DNA of 64,000 bases. Source: Phytophthora sp. 'mugwort' (Eukaryota; Oomycota; Peronosporomycetes; Peronosporales; Peronosporaceae). Below are positions 10,066 to 19,165 of the stretch, piece after piece. The translations under genes and the position numbers were made by a program. The DNA lies in NCBI GenBank assembly GCA_033558025.1, contig JAUCEF010000017.1, forward strand, positions 1,178,001 to 1,242,000. Direction: 5' to 3'. The first letter of the stretch is position 1. Each line of letters begins with the position of its first letter. Under the pieces are notes generated by a model. That model worked only from the letters and a program-made list of their open reading frames with translations. It did not search any database and was not told the origin of the DNA.

Positions 10066-13000
10066 CTCCCACTCGACTCGATAGCCTTCGGTGCTTCGAT
10101 GCCGAGCTTGCTCCGGAGACAGTCGAACTGCGCCGCTGAAATGGGCTTGGTCATCAGGTCCGCCAGCATGTCTTGCGTCGGACAGTACTCGAGCACCACT
10201 TCTCCGTCCTCGACCTTCTCGCGCACGAAGTGGTAGCGAATGTCGATATGCTTGGTACGCTTGTGAAACTCGGGATTCTTGGCAAGCGCGATGGATCCTT
10301 GGTTGTCTTCGTAGATCTTGATCGCCTTGCCCTCTGTGGTTTCGCCTATCTCGCACAGAAACGCCTTGAGCCACACAGCCTCCTGTGTTGCCTCCGATAG
10401 CGCCATGTACTCGGCTTCCGTCGACGATAGTGCCACCGTCCTCTGCTTCTTGCTGCGCCAGCTCACGCATCCACCGCTCATTATGAACGCGTATCCGCTC
10501 GTGCTGCGGCGCGACTCCACATCACCCGCCCAGTCCGCATCCGAGTAGCCGCAGACGCCGTCTTGGTCCTTGGTGCGAAACTCGATGCCGTACGTCGCCG
10601 TGCCTTGGATGTAGCGGAGGACACGCTTGAGTGCTTGCCAGTGCGTGGGGCATGGGTCTGCAGCGAACTGACTCAGTGTGCCCACTGCCGCAGCCAGATC
10701 CGGTCGGGTGCCCACCATCAAGTACATGAGGCAGCCCACGGCGTTCCGGTAAGGCACGCCTGCCATGGTGTCATCATGCTTGCACCCGCCGTCGCACATA
10801 GCCTTGGTCAGCTTGAGTCCGGGATCCTGCGGCGTTTTCACGGGCTTGCTGTTCTCCATGCTGAACTTGCTCAGGATGCTCCGCGCGAACTTGGTCTGCC
10901 GCATCGTCACCTCACCAGCCTTGATGTCTTGCTTGATCTCCATTCCGAGAAAGTAGCTCAGCTCGCCTAGGTCCGTCATCTCGAACCGCTTGCTTAGTGC
11001 GCTCTTGGTCGCCTTGAGCATGTCGTCATCACTGCTCGCAATCACCAGGTCGTCCACGTACAGCACCACGAGCACCATGCTGTCGCCGTTGCGCTTGACG
11101 TAGACGCAGTGGTCGGTCTCGCACTTGTCGAAGTCCAGCTTGAGCATGAAGTCGTCGATGGTGTGGTTCCACATGCGCGGCGACTGCTTGAGACCGTAGA
11201 GCGCGCGCTTGAGCTTGCATACATGATCCGGGCGTCCTTCGCTTATGTATCCGTCGGGCTGCTGCATGTAGATGTCTTCATCCAGGACGCCGTTAAGAAA
11301 GGCTGTCTTAACGTCCATCTGGTGCAGCTTGAGCCCGTACTTGGCAGCCATCGCTAGCACGATTCGGATGGACGTGAACTTGGCCACGGGCGCGAAGGTC
11401 TCGTCGTAGTCGATGCCGTGCTTCTGCGAAAAACCCTTAGCCACCAGGCGCGCCTTGTATCGTTCGATCTCGCCGGCTTGGTTCTCCTTCACGCGAAAGA
11501 CCCATCGACAACCGATGGCCTTGCGTCCCTTGGGCAGCGGTACCACGTCCCATGTGTCGTTCTTGCGCAGCGAGTCGTACTCCGAGTCGCAGGCCTCCTT
11601 CCATTTGCGTGCGTCGTTGGATTCCATCGCCGACTTGAACGTGGTCGGCATTTCTCCCACTGAATCCACGACGTACGCCGCCTCGAAGCTCTTGTCGTTG
11701 TCTCGAGCCATGGCAGACATCTCATCCAGGCCTTGGCGTCGATTCTCTGACGCGTATCGCTTGGCACTCGGGGTCTCCACCGCTTCCTCCAGCGACTGTG
11801 TCCGCGGGTGTCTCTTGCTGCCGGGCAAGAATTCATCATCCCGCGCAGTCTCTTCATCTTCGTCGTCCGATGCCGACTGTTCATCTTTGTCCGTGGTGCC
11901 TTCTTCCGCATCTTGAATGTCCACCAGCGCCTCCTTGGGTTTGTAGTCGCGTCTTCCACCGTCGAAGACGTCTTCCATGAACTGTGCATCGCGGCTCACC
12001 AGCACGCGACCACTCTCGATCTCCTCGAACCGATACGCTTTCTCGTGGTCCGAGTACCCCAGGAACCTGCATCGCACCGATCGCGCATCCAGCTTGGTTC
12101 GCTTCTCTTTCGCCACATGCACGTAGGCGTGGCAACCGAAGACTTTGAGGTTGGCCAGCAATGGTTTCTTGGCAGTCCACAGCTCGTACGGAGACTTATC
12201 GTTGTCAAGCGCATGTGTCGGACAGCGGTTGCGCAGGAACATAGCCGTCATGACTGCTTCGCCCCAGTATGCCTTGGACAGACTCGCGTGCTCCAGCATG
12301 CACCGCGCGCATTCAACTAGCGTCCGGTTCATGCGCTCCGCGATTCCGTTGAGCTGCGGCGTGTATGGCGGCGTGAACTTCTGCACGATGCCGCGCTTGC
12401 TGCAAAACTTGGCCATTTTGTCGGATTTGTACTCACCACCGTTGTCACTGCGAAGCTCCTTGACGCGCTTGCCGGTCTGTGTCTCCGCAAACGCCACAAA
12501 GTGCGCGAACTTGTCGGCCACCTCCCACTTGTTCTTTACCAGGTACACCACGCAGTAGCGCGACTTGTCGTCGATAAAGGTGACGAAGTAGCGCTTGCCG
12601 CCAAACGTCGGCGTGCGCATGGGCCCGCATACGTCACTGTGCACTACCTCCAGTAGTTCATTGGCACGCTTGGGCGATGTCGATTCGAAACTCAATCGCG
12701 TCTGCTTGCCGAGCGCGCATCCGTCGCACGTCTCCCACTTGCTCGCGGACCCGAGGTCAATGCCGACGCTGAGCTTCTTCTTGACGATGGCGTCGAGCCC
12801 AGCGTGACCGATGTGGCCTAGTCGAAGGTGCCAGAGGTACGACTTGGTGTCCCCTTGGCTCCCGTTCGGACTCGCCGAATTCGCTTCGTCCAGGCGCACG
12901 GGCGTCATGCACAGCTTGAACAGCTTGCCGTCACGCGCACCTATCGTGCACTTCATCCCCTTCAGCGCGATGAAGCATCCGTCGCTGTCGAAGGTCACTG

Positions 13001-13282
13001 ACCCGACGTCCTTGGTGAAGCGCCCGATCGAGAAGAGGTTGCGCGTTAGCTTGGGAATGTGCCACACGTTCGTGAGCACACCCTTCTTGATACCACGAGG
13101 CGTCTTCATCTCCATCACAATGTCGCCGCTGCCGATCGCTTGAACCACACCGTCGTCTGCGAGACGCACGTCGACCGGAGTGAAAGCCTTGTAGTTTCTC
13201 ATGAACTTCTTGGAGTGCGCCATGTGCTGCGTCGCACCCGAGTCGACCAGCCATGTGCCACTCGCCGACGCTGCCATGGCCG
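10023..13282 (-). pseudogene. gag-pol: E7 gag-pol, protease to RNase H part, interrupted by E8
   Basis: Carries part of the protease region, the HHCC and DD35E integrase, RT with YVDDLVIAS, and RNase H, open throughout. The upstream part lies at 17978-18848. The two pieces sum to 4,131 nt, exactly the length of the intact E8 ORF, so the frame was intact before E8 inserted. Reading the low-coordinate piece upstream enters the E8 LTR, which gives an artificial longer ORF to 13397; that extension is not a gene. Confidence 0.92.
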
Positions 13283-13581
13283 TGTTGTCAAGGAGACGCC
13301 TCGAGCAGCTGCTGTATACCGGTAGGATACCGGTATGACCTTCACTCAGTGGCACCTCAATCACTCCGGCGATTACGGGACGATGATTACGATGCACGTG
13401 GGTACAAGATGGGCATCGACGTGGCGCTCTGCGATTGGCTGAAGTAACTCAGTATCCAGTAGAGAATCCAGTAGAGTGTACCCAGTAGGTAGAACTGTAG
13501 GCTTAGAGGTAGCAAGGAGTTTGCGAACTAAGGACCTAAATCAATCACTTTGCATTTTGCCATCAAGTGACCAAGCCTTTT
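13283..13581 (+). repeat. E8 5' LTR (299 bp)
   Basis: TGTTGTC...CCTTTT. The doublet of TACCGGTA palindromes is at 13317-13324 and 13328-13335, centres 11 bp apart. One of two GTGGGTACAAG repeats is deleted relative to other B1 LTRs. Confidence 0.95.
13545..13562 (+). promoter_or_regulatory. Probable LTR core promoter (oomycete Inr plus FPR type)
   Basis: TCACTTTGCATTTTGCC resembles the oomycete start-site consensus as I recall it: an initiator TCAYTYY followed by CAWTTT. Initiation at the A near 13547 would give a leader of about 39 nt with no AUG before gag. The motif is repeated in every B LTR. Family A LTRs have a weaker version, TCACTTTCGAATCTT. Confidence 0.6.
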
Positions 13582-13597
13582 GGTTATGAGCCCAAGC
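13582..13597 (+). other. E8 primer binding site (half-tRNA initiator Met)
   Basis: GGTTATGAGCCCAAGC sits directly after the LTR. Its complement matches the anticodon arm of eukaryotic initiator tRNA-Met (GGGCTCATAACC in yeast) rather than the tRNA 3' end, the arrangement known for Drosophila copia. The gag ATG (13586-13588) lies inside it, opposite the CAU anticodon. Confidence 0.8.
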
Positions 13598-16500
13598 CCC
13601 GCCTTCTCTGAAGACCCCGACTACGCCTTCGCCATGGACGCCACGCCGCCTTCTGCCTTCCGCATCAACAAGTTCGACGGAGCTAACTTCCACACGTGGA
13701 AGTTCAAGATGCAGATGGTGCTCGAGGAGCGCGAACTGTGGGAAGTGACAAGTGGGGAAGTGAAGCTGGAGCACTGCCAGACTGCGGCGGATCAAGCGCT
13801 CTTTCGGAAGAAGTCGCGCAAGGCGCTGGCGATGATCTGTCTCGCGATGGAGGATTCGCAGCTGCCGCTGGTTCGCTCGGCGAGTGGCGCGCATGATGCA
13901 TGGTCAAGACTGGAAGGACACTTCGAGAAGAAGAGTTTGGCCAACAAGCTCTTTCTTCGTCGGCGTTTCTTCACGCTCATGATGGAGGAAGGTGATGATG
14001 TGCTTCAACACATCAACAAGCTCAAGACTCTGGCGGAACAGCTCGACGCGGTCGGCGCTCCGGTCAGCGAGGACGACTTGGTGATCACGCTTCTCGGGAG
14101 CCTGAGCGAGTCGTATCAGTTCCTGATCACGGCGTTGGAGTCAAGATCCGACACGCTGACGTGGGAGCTGGTGACGTCTCGGCTGCTACATGAAGACATG
14201 AAGCGCAAGGAGCAGGGTGGCGATGGAGATGGCGCCGCGCCTGGCCAGGCGTTCATGATGAGGGACAACAAGCATAAGGGCCGACCGTCGAAGAAGAACG
14301 GTGCGTGCCACAACTGCGGCAAGCATGGACATTGGATCGCGGAGTGTCCCTCGCGGATCCATGACAACACGGAACGGCAGCGCTCGCAGCGTGCCAACGT
14401 CGCGCGTGAGGACGACTCCGGCGACTATCTCTTCTTCGTCGACGGCGATGGCGATGCGGCCATGGCAGCGTCGGCGAGTGGCACATGGCTGGTCGACTCG
14501 GGTGCGACGCAGCACATGGCGCACTCCAAGAAGTTCATGAGAAACTACAAGGCTTTCACTCCGGTCGATGTGCGTCTCGCAGACGACGGTGTGGTTCAAG
14601 CGATCGGCAGCGGCGACATTGTGATGGAGATGAAGACGCCTCGTGGCATCAAGAAGGGTGTGCTCACGAACGTGTGGCACATTCCCAAGCTAACGCGCAA
14701 CCTCTTCTCGATCGGGCGCTTCACCAAGGACGTCGGATCAGTGACCTTCGACAGCGACGGATGCTTCATCGCGCTGAATGGGATGAAGTGCACGATAGGT
14801 GCGCGTGACGGCAAGCTGTTCAAGCTGTGCATGACGCCCGTGCGCCTGGACGAAGCGAATTCGGCGAGTCCGAACGGGAGCCAAGGGGACACCAAGTCGT
14901 ACCTCTGGCACCTTCGACTAGGCCACATCGGTCACGCTGGGCTCGACGCCATCGTCAAGAAGAAGCTCAGCGTCGGCATTGACCTCGGGTCCGCGAGCAA
15001 GTGGGAGACGTGCGACGGATGCGCGCTCGGCAAGCAGACGCGATTGAGTTTCGAATCGACATCGCCCAAGCGTGCCAATGAACTACTGGAGGTAGTGCAC
15101 AGTGACGTATGCGGGCCCATGCGCACGCCGACGTTTGGCGGCAAGCGCTACTTCGTCACCTTTATCGACGACAAGTCGCGCTACTGCGTGGTGTACCTGG
15201 TAAAGAACAAGTGGGAGGTGGCCGACAAGTTCGCGCACTTTGTGGCGTTTGCGGAGACACAGACCGGCAAGCGCGTCAAGGAGCTTCGCAGTGACAACGG
15301 TGGTGAGTACAAATCCGACAAAATGGCCAAGTTTTGCAGCAAGCGCGGCATCGTGCAGAAGTTCACGCCGCCATACACGCCGCAGCTCAACGGAATCGCG
15401 GAGCGCATGAACCGGACGCTAGTTGAATGCGCGCGGTGCATGCTGGAGCACGCGAGTCTGTCCAAGGCATACTGGGGCGAAGCAGTCATGACGGCTATGT
15501 TCCTGCGCAACCGCTGTCCGACACATGCGCTTGACAACGATAAGTCTCCGTACGAGTTGTGGACTGCCAAGAAACCATTGCTGGCCAACCTCAAAGTCTT
15601 CGGTTGCCACGCCTACGTGCATGTGGCGAAAGAGAAGCGAACCAAGCTGGATGCGCGATCGGTGCGATGCAGGTTCCTGGGGTACTCGGACCACGAGAAA
15701 GCGTATCGGTTCGAGGAGATCGAGAGTGGTCGCGTGCTGGTGAGCCGCGATGCACAGTTCATGGAAGACGTCTTCGACGGTGGAAGACGCGACTACAAAC
15801 CCAAGGAGGCGCTGGTGGACCTTCAAGATGCGGAAGAAGGCACCACGGACAAAGATGAACAGTCGGCATTGGACGACGAAGATGAAGAGACTGCGCGAGG
15901 TGATGAATTCTTGCCCGGCAGCAAGAGACACCCGCGGACACAGTCGCTGGAGGAAGCGGTGGAGACCCCGAGTGCCAAGCGATACGCGTCAGAGAATCGA
16001 CGCCAAGGCCTGGATGAGATGTCTGCCATGGCTCGAGACAACGACAAGAGCTTCGAGGCGGCGTACGTCGTGGATTCAGTGGGAGAAATGCCGACCACGT
16101 TCAAGTCGGCGATGGAATCCAACGACGCACGCAAATGGAAGGAGGCCTGCGACTCGGAGTACGACTCGCTGCGCAAGAACGACACATGGGACGTGGTACC
16201 GCTGCCCAAGGGACGCAAGGCCATCGGCTGTCGATGGGTCTTTCGCGTGAAGGAGAACCAAGCCGGCGAGATCGAACGATACAAGGCGCGCCTGGTGGCT
16301 AAGGGCTTCTCGCAGAAGCACGGCATCGACTACGACGAGACCTTCGCGCCCGTGGCCAAGTTCACGTCCATCCGAATCGTGCTAGCGATGGCTGCCAAGT
16401 ACGGGCTCAAGCTGCACCAGATGGACGTTAAGACAGCCTTTCTTAACGGCGTCCTGGATGAAGACATCTACATGCAGCAGCCGGACGGATACATAAGCGA

Positions 16501-17716
16501 AGGACGCCCGGATCATGTGTGCAAGCTCAAGCGCGCGCTCTACGGTCTCAAGCAGTCGCCGCGCATGTGGAACCATACCATCGACGACTTCATGCTCAAG
16601 CTGGACTTCGACAAGTGCGAGACCGACCACTGCGTCTACGTCAAGCGCAACGGCGACAGCATGGTGCTCGTGGTGCTGTACGTGGACGACCTGGTGATTG
16701 CGAGCAGTGATGACGACATGCTCAAGGCGACCAAGAGCGCACTAAGCAAGCGGTTCGAGATGACGGACCTAGGCGAGCTGAGCTACTTTCTCGGAATGGA
16801 GATCAAGCAAGACATCAAGGCTGGTGAGGTGACGATGCGGCAGACCAAGTTCGCGCGGAGCATCCTGAGCAAGTTCAGCATGGAGAACAGCAAGCCCGTG
16901 AAAACGCCGCAGGATCCCGGACTCAAGCTGACCAAGGCTATGTGCGACGGCGGGTGCAAGCATGATGACACCATGGCAGGCGTGCCTTACCGGAACGCCG
17001 TGGGCTGCCTCATGTACTTGATGGTGGGCACCCGACCGGATCTGGCTGCGGCAGTGGGCACACTGAGTCAGTTCGCTGCAGACCCATGCCCCACGCACTG
17101 GCAAGCACTCAAGCGTGTCCTCCGCTACATCCAAGGCACGGCGACGTACGGCATCGAGTTTCGCACCAAGGACCAAGACGGCGTCTGCGGCTACTCGGAT
17201 GCGGACTGGGCGGGTGATGTGGAGTCGCGCCGCAGCACGAGCGGATACGCGTTCATAATGAGCGGTGGATGCGTGAGCTGGCGCAGCAAGAAGCAGAGGA
17301 CGGTGGCACTATCGTCGACGGAAGCCGAGTACATGGCGCTATCGGAGGCAACACAGGAGGCTGTGTGGCTCAAGGCGTTTCTGTGCGAGATAGGCGAAAC
17401 CACAGAGGGCAAGGCGATCAAGATCTACGAAGACAACCAAGGATCCATCGCGCTTGCCAAGAATCCCGAGTTTCACAAGCGTACCAAGCATATCGACATT
17501 CGCTACCACTTCGTGCGCGAGAAGGTCGAGGACGGAGAAGTGGTGCTCGAGTACTGTCCGACGCAAGACATGCTGGCGGACCTGATGACCAAGCCCATTT
17601 CAGCGGCGCAGTTCGACTGTCTCCGGAGCAAGCTCGGCATCGAAGCACCGAAGGCTATCGAGTCGAGTGGGAGTGTTGTCAAGGAGACGCCTCGAGCAGC
17701 TGCTGTATACCGGTAG
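13586..17716 (+). CDS. gag-pol: E8 Gag-Pol polyprotein, intact (1376 aa)
   Basis: A single uninterrupted ORF encodes the copia polyprotein, which makes the particle and copies and integrates the element. ATG 13586 is the first AUG after the predicted start site; a longer frame from TTG 13580 is ignored. Gag fills residues 1-230. The CCHC knuckle CHNCGKHGHWIAEC is 241-254. The protease Asp is 304 (WLVDSGATQH). The integrase zinc site is H442, H446, C476, C479 and its DD35E triad is D507, D570, E606. The RT motif YVDD is 1032-1035. RNase H has D1205, E1246 and D1283. An acidic linker precedes RT. The last 14 codons and the stop lie in the 3' LTR. All catalytic residues are present, so it could be functional. 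Confidence 0.95.
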   Translation: MSPSPAFSEDPDYAFAMDATPPSAFRINKFDGANFHTWKFKMQMVLEERELWEVTSGEVKLEHCQTAADQALFRKKSRKALAMICLAMEDSQLPLVRSASGAHDAWSRLEGHFEKKSLANKLFLRRRFFTLMMEEGDDVLQHINKLKTLAEQLDAVGAPVSEDDLVITLLGSLSESYQFLITALESRSDTLTWELVTSRLLHEDMKRKEQGGDGDGAAPGQAFMMRDNKHKGRPSKKNGACHNCGKHGHWIAECPSRIHDNTERQRSQRANVAREDDSGDYLFFVDGDGDAAMAASASGTWLVDSGATQHMAHSKKFMRNYKAFTPVDVRLADDGVVQAIGSGDIVMEMKTPRGIKKGVLTNVWHIPKLTRNLFSIGRFTKDVGSVTFDSDGCFIALNGMKCTIGARDGKLFKLCMTPVRLDEANSASPNGSQGDTKSYLWHLRLGHIGHAGLDAIVKKKLSVGIDLGSASKWETCDGCALGKQTRLSFESTSPKRANELLEVVHSDVCGPMRTPTFGGKRYFVTFIDDKSRYCVVYLVKNKWEVADKFAHFVAFAETQTGKRVKELRSDNGGEYKSDKMAKFCSKRGIVQKFTPPYTPQLNGIAERMNRTLVECARCMLEHASLSKAYWGEAVMTAMFLRNRCPTHALDNDKSPYELWTAKKPLLANLKVFGCHAYVHVAKEKRTKLDARSVRCRFLGYSDHEKAYRFEEIESGRVLVSRDAQFMEDVFDGGRRDYKPKEALVDLQDAEEGTTDKDEQSALDDEDEETARGDEFLPGSKRHPRTQSLEEAVETPSAKRYASENRRQGLDEMSAMARDNDKSFEAAYVVDSVGEMPTTFKSAMESNDARKWKEACDSEYDSLRKNDTWDVVPLPKGRKAIGCRWVFRVKENQAGEIERYKARLVAKGFSQKHGIDYDETFAPVAKFTSIRIVLAMAAKYGLKLHQMDVKTAFLNGVLDEDIYMQQPDGYISEGRPDHVCKLKRALYGLKQSPRMWNHTIDDFMLKLDFDKCETDHCVYVKRNGDSMVLVVLYVDDLVIASSDDDMLKATKSALSKRFEMTDLGELSYFLGMEIKQDIKAGEVTMRQTKFARSILSKFSMENSKPVKTPQDPGLKLTKAMCDGGCKHDDTMAGVPYRNAVGCLMYLMVGTRPDLAAAVGTLSQFAADPCPTHWQALKRVLRYIQGTATYGIEFRTKDQDGVCGYSDADWAGDVESRRSTSGYAFIMSGGCVSWRSKKQRTVALSSTEAEYMALSEATQEAVWLKAFLCEIGETTEGKAIKIYEDNQGSIALAKNPEFHKRTKHIDIRYHFVREKVEDGEVVLEYCPTQDMLADLMTKPISAAQFDCLRSKLGIEAPKAIESSGSVVKETPRAAAVYR
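17665..17673 (+). other. E8 polypurine tract
   Basis: GAGTGGGAG directly abuts the 3' LTR and is the likely plus-strand primer. It is inside the coding frame (ESSGS), because the ORF continues into the LTR. Confidence 0.7.
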
Positions 17717-17972
17717 GATACCGGTATGACCTTCACTCAGTGGCACCTCAATCACTCCGGCGATTACGGGACGATGATTACGATGCACGTGGGTACAAGA
17801 TGGGCATCGACGTGGCGCTCTGCGATTGGCTGAAGTAACTCAGTATCCAGTAGAGAATCCAGTAGAGTGTACCCAGTAGGTAGAACTGTAGGCTTAGAGG
17901 TAGCAAGGAGTTTGCGAACTAAGGACCTAAATCAATCACTTTGCATTTTGCCATCAAGTGACCAAGCCTTTT
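17674..17972 (+). repeat. E8 3' LTR (299 bp)
   Basis: Same 14-bp deletion as the 5' LTR. The polyprotein stop TAG is at 17714-17716, overlapping the first TACCGGTA palindrome. Confidence 0.95.
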
Positions 17973-17977
17973 GGCCG

Positions 17978-18848
17978 CATCGCCATCGCCGTCGACGAAG
18001 AAGAGATAGTCGCCGGAGTCGTCCTCACGCGCGACGTTGGCACGCTGCGAGCGCTGCCGTTCCGTGTTGTCATGGATCCGCGAGGGACACTCCGCGATCC
18101 AATGTCCATGCTTGCCGCAGTTGTGGCACGCACCGTTCTTCTTCGACGGTCGGCCCTTATGCTTGTTGTCCCTCATCATGAACGCCTGGCCAGGCGCGGC
18201 GCCATCTCCATCGCCACCCTGCTCCTTGCGCTTCATGTCTTCATGTAGCAGCCGAGACGTCACCAGCTCCCACGTCAGCGTGTCGGATCTTGACTCCAAC
18301 GCCGTGATCAGGAACTGATACGACTCGCTCAGGCTCCCGAGAAGCGTGATCACCAAGTCGTCCTCGCTGACCGGAGCGCCGACCGCGTCGAGCTGTTCCG
18401 CCAGAGTCTTGAGCTTGTTGATGTGTTGAAGCACATCATCACCTTCCTCCATCATGAGCGTGAAGAAACGCCGACGAAGAAAGAGCTTGTTGGCCAAACT
18501 CTTCTTCTCGAAGTGTCCTTCCAGTCTTGACCATGCATCATGCGCGCCACTCGCCGAGCGAACCAGCGGCAGCTGCGAATCCTCCATCGCGAGACAGATC
18601 ATCGCCAGCGCCTTGCGCGACTTCTTCCGAAAGAGCGCTTGATCCGCCGCAGTCTGGCAGTGCTCCAGCTTCACTTCCCCACTTGTCACTTCCCACAGTT
18701 CGCGCTCCTCGAGCACCATCTGCATCTTGAACTTCCACGTGTGGAAGTTAGCTCCGTCGAACTTGTTGATGCGGAAGGCAGAAGGCGGCGTGGCGTCCAT
18801 GGCGAAGGCGTAGTCGGGGTCTTCAGAGAAGGCGGGGCTTGGGCTCAT
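17978..18848 (-). pseudogene. gag-pol: E7 gag part (upstream half of interrupted ORF)
   Basis: B1 Gag from ATG 18848 (inside the primer binding site 18837-18852) through the CCHC knuckle CHNCGKHGHWIAEC to the point where E8 entered, just upstream of the protease Asp. It is intact in frame, and the remainder is at 10023-13282. The same sequence recurs at 21591-22461 through the tandem duplication. Confidence 0.92.
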
Positions 18849-18852
18849 AACC

Positions 18853-19165
18853 AAAAGGCTTGGTCACTTGATGGCAAAATGCAAAGTGATTGATTTAGGT
18901 CCTTAGTTCGCAAACTCCTTGCTACCTCTAAGCCTACAGTTCTACCTACTGGGTACACTCTACTGGATTCTCTACTGGATACTGAGTTACTTCAGCCAAT
19001 CGCAGAGCGCCACGTCGATGCCCATCTTGTACCCACAATCTTGTACCCACGTGCATCGTAATCATCGTCCCGTAATCGCCGGAGTGATTGAGGTGCCACT
19101 GAGTGAAGGTCATACCGGTATCCTACCGGTATACAGCAGCTGCTCGAGGCGTCTCCTTGACAACA
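18853..19165 (-). repeat. E7 5' LTR (313 bp)
   Basis: It looks identical to 9753-10065 by eye. It is followed at 19166 by TTCTC, the second half of the E7 target duplication, and then by E6 RT sequence. Confidence 0.94.

Larger units (their letters stand above)
13283..17972 (+). mobile_element. E8: intact B1 copia element, youngest layer
   Basis: Complete plus-strand B1, 4,690 bp, with LTRs 13283-13581 and 17674-17972 (299 bp each) and target duplication GGCCG (13278-13282 and 17973-17977). The two LTRs look identical and share a 14-bp deletion that no other LTR here has, so both were copied from one RNA. The same target site exists empty, with one GGCCG, in the second copy of the 3,613-bp duplication near 21590. 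E8 is nested head-to-head in its own relative E7. It is the best B1 candidate for autonomy in the window. Confidence 0.96.
9753..19165 (-). mobile_element. E7: B1 element, split by E8
   Basis: Complete minus-strand B1 with 313-bp LTRs at 9753-10065 and 18853-19165 that look identical, and target duplication TTCTC (9748-9752 and 19166-19170) in the RT of E6. Removing E8 and one GGCCG leaves 4,718 bp, the normal B1 size. It was a full-length element when E8 landed in it. Confidence 0.94.

Noticed and set aside
10023..13397. 1,124-codon minus ORF that starts inside the E8 LTR
   Set aside because: The first 38 or so codons are antisense E8 LTR. The real protein is the interrupted E7 polyprotein, whose Gag lies at 17978-18848.
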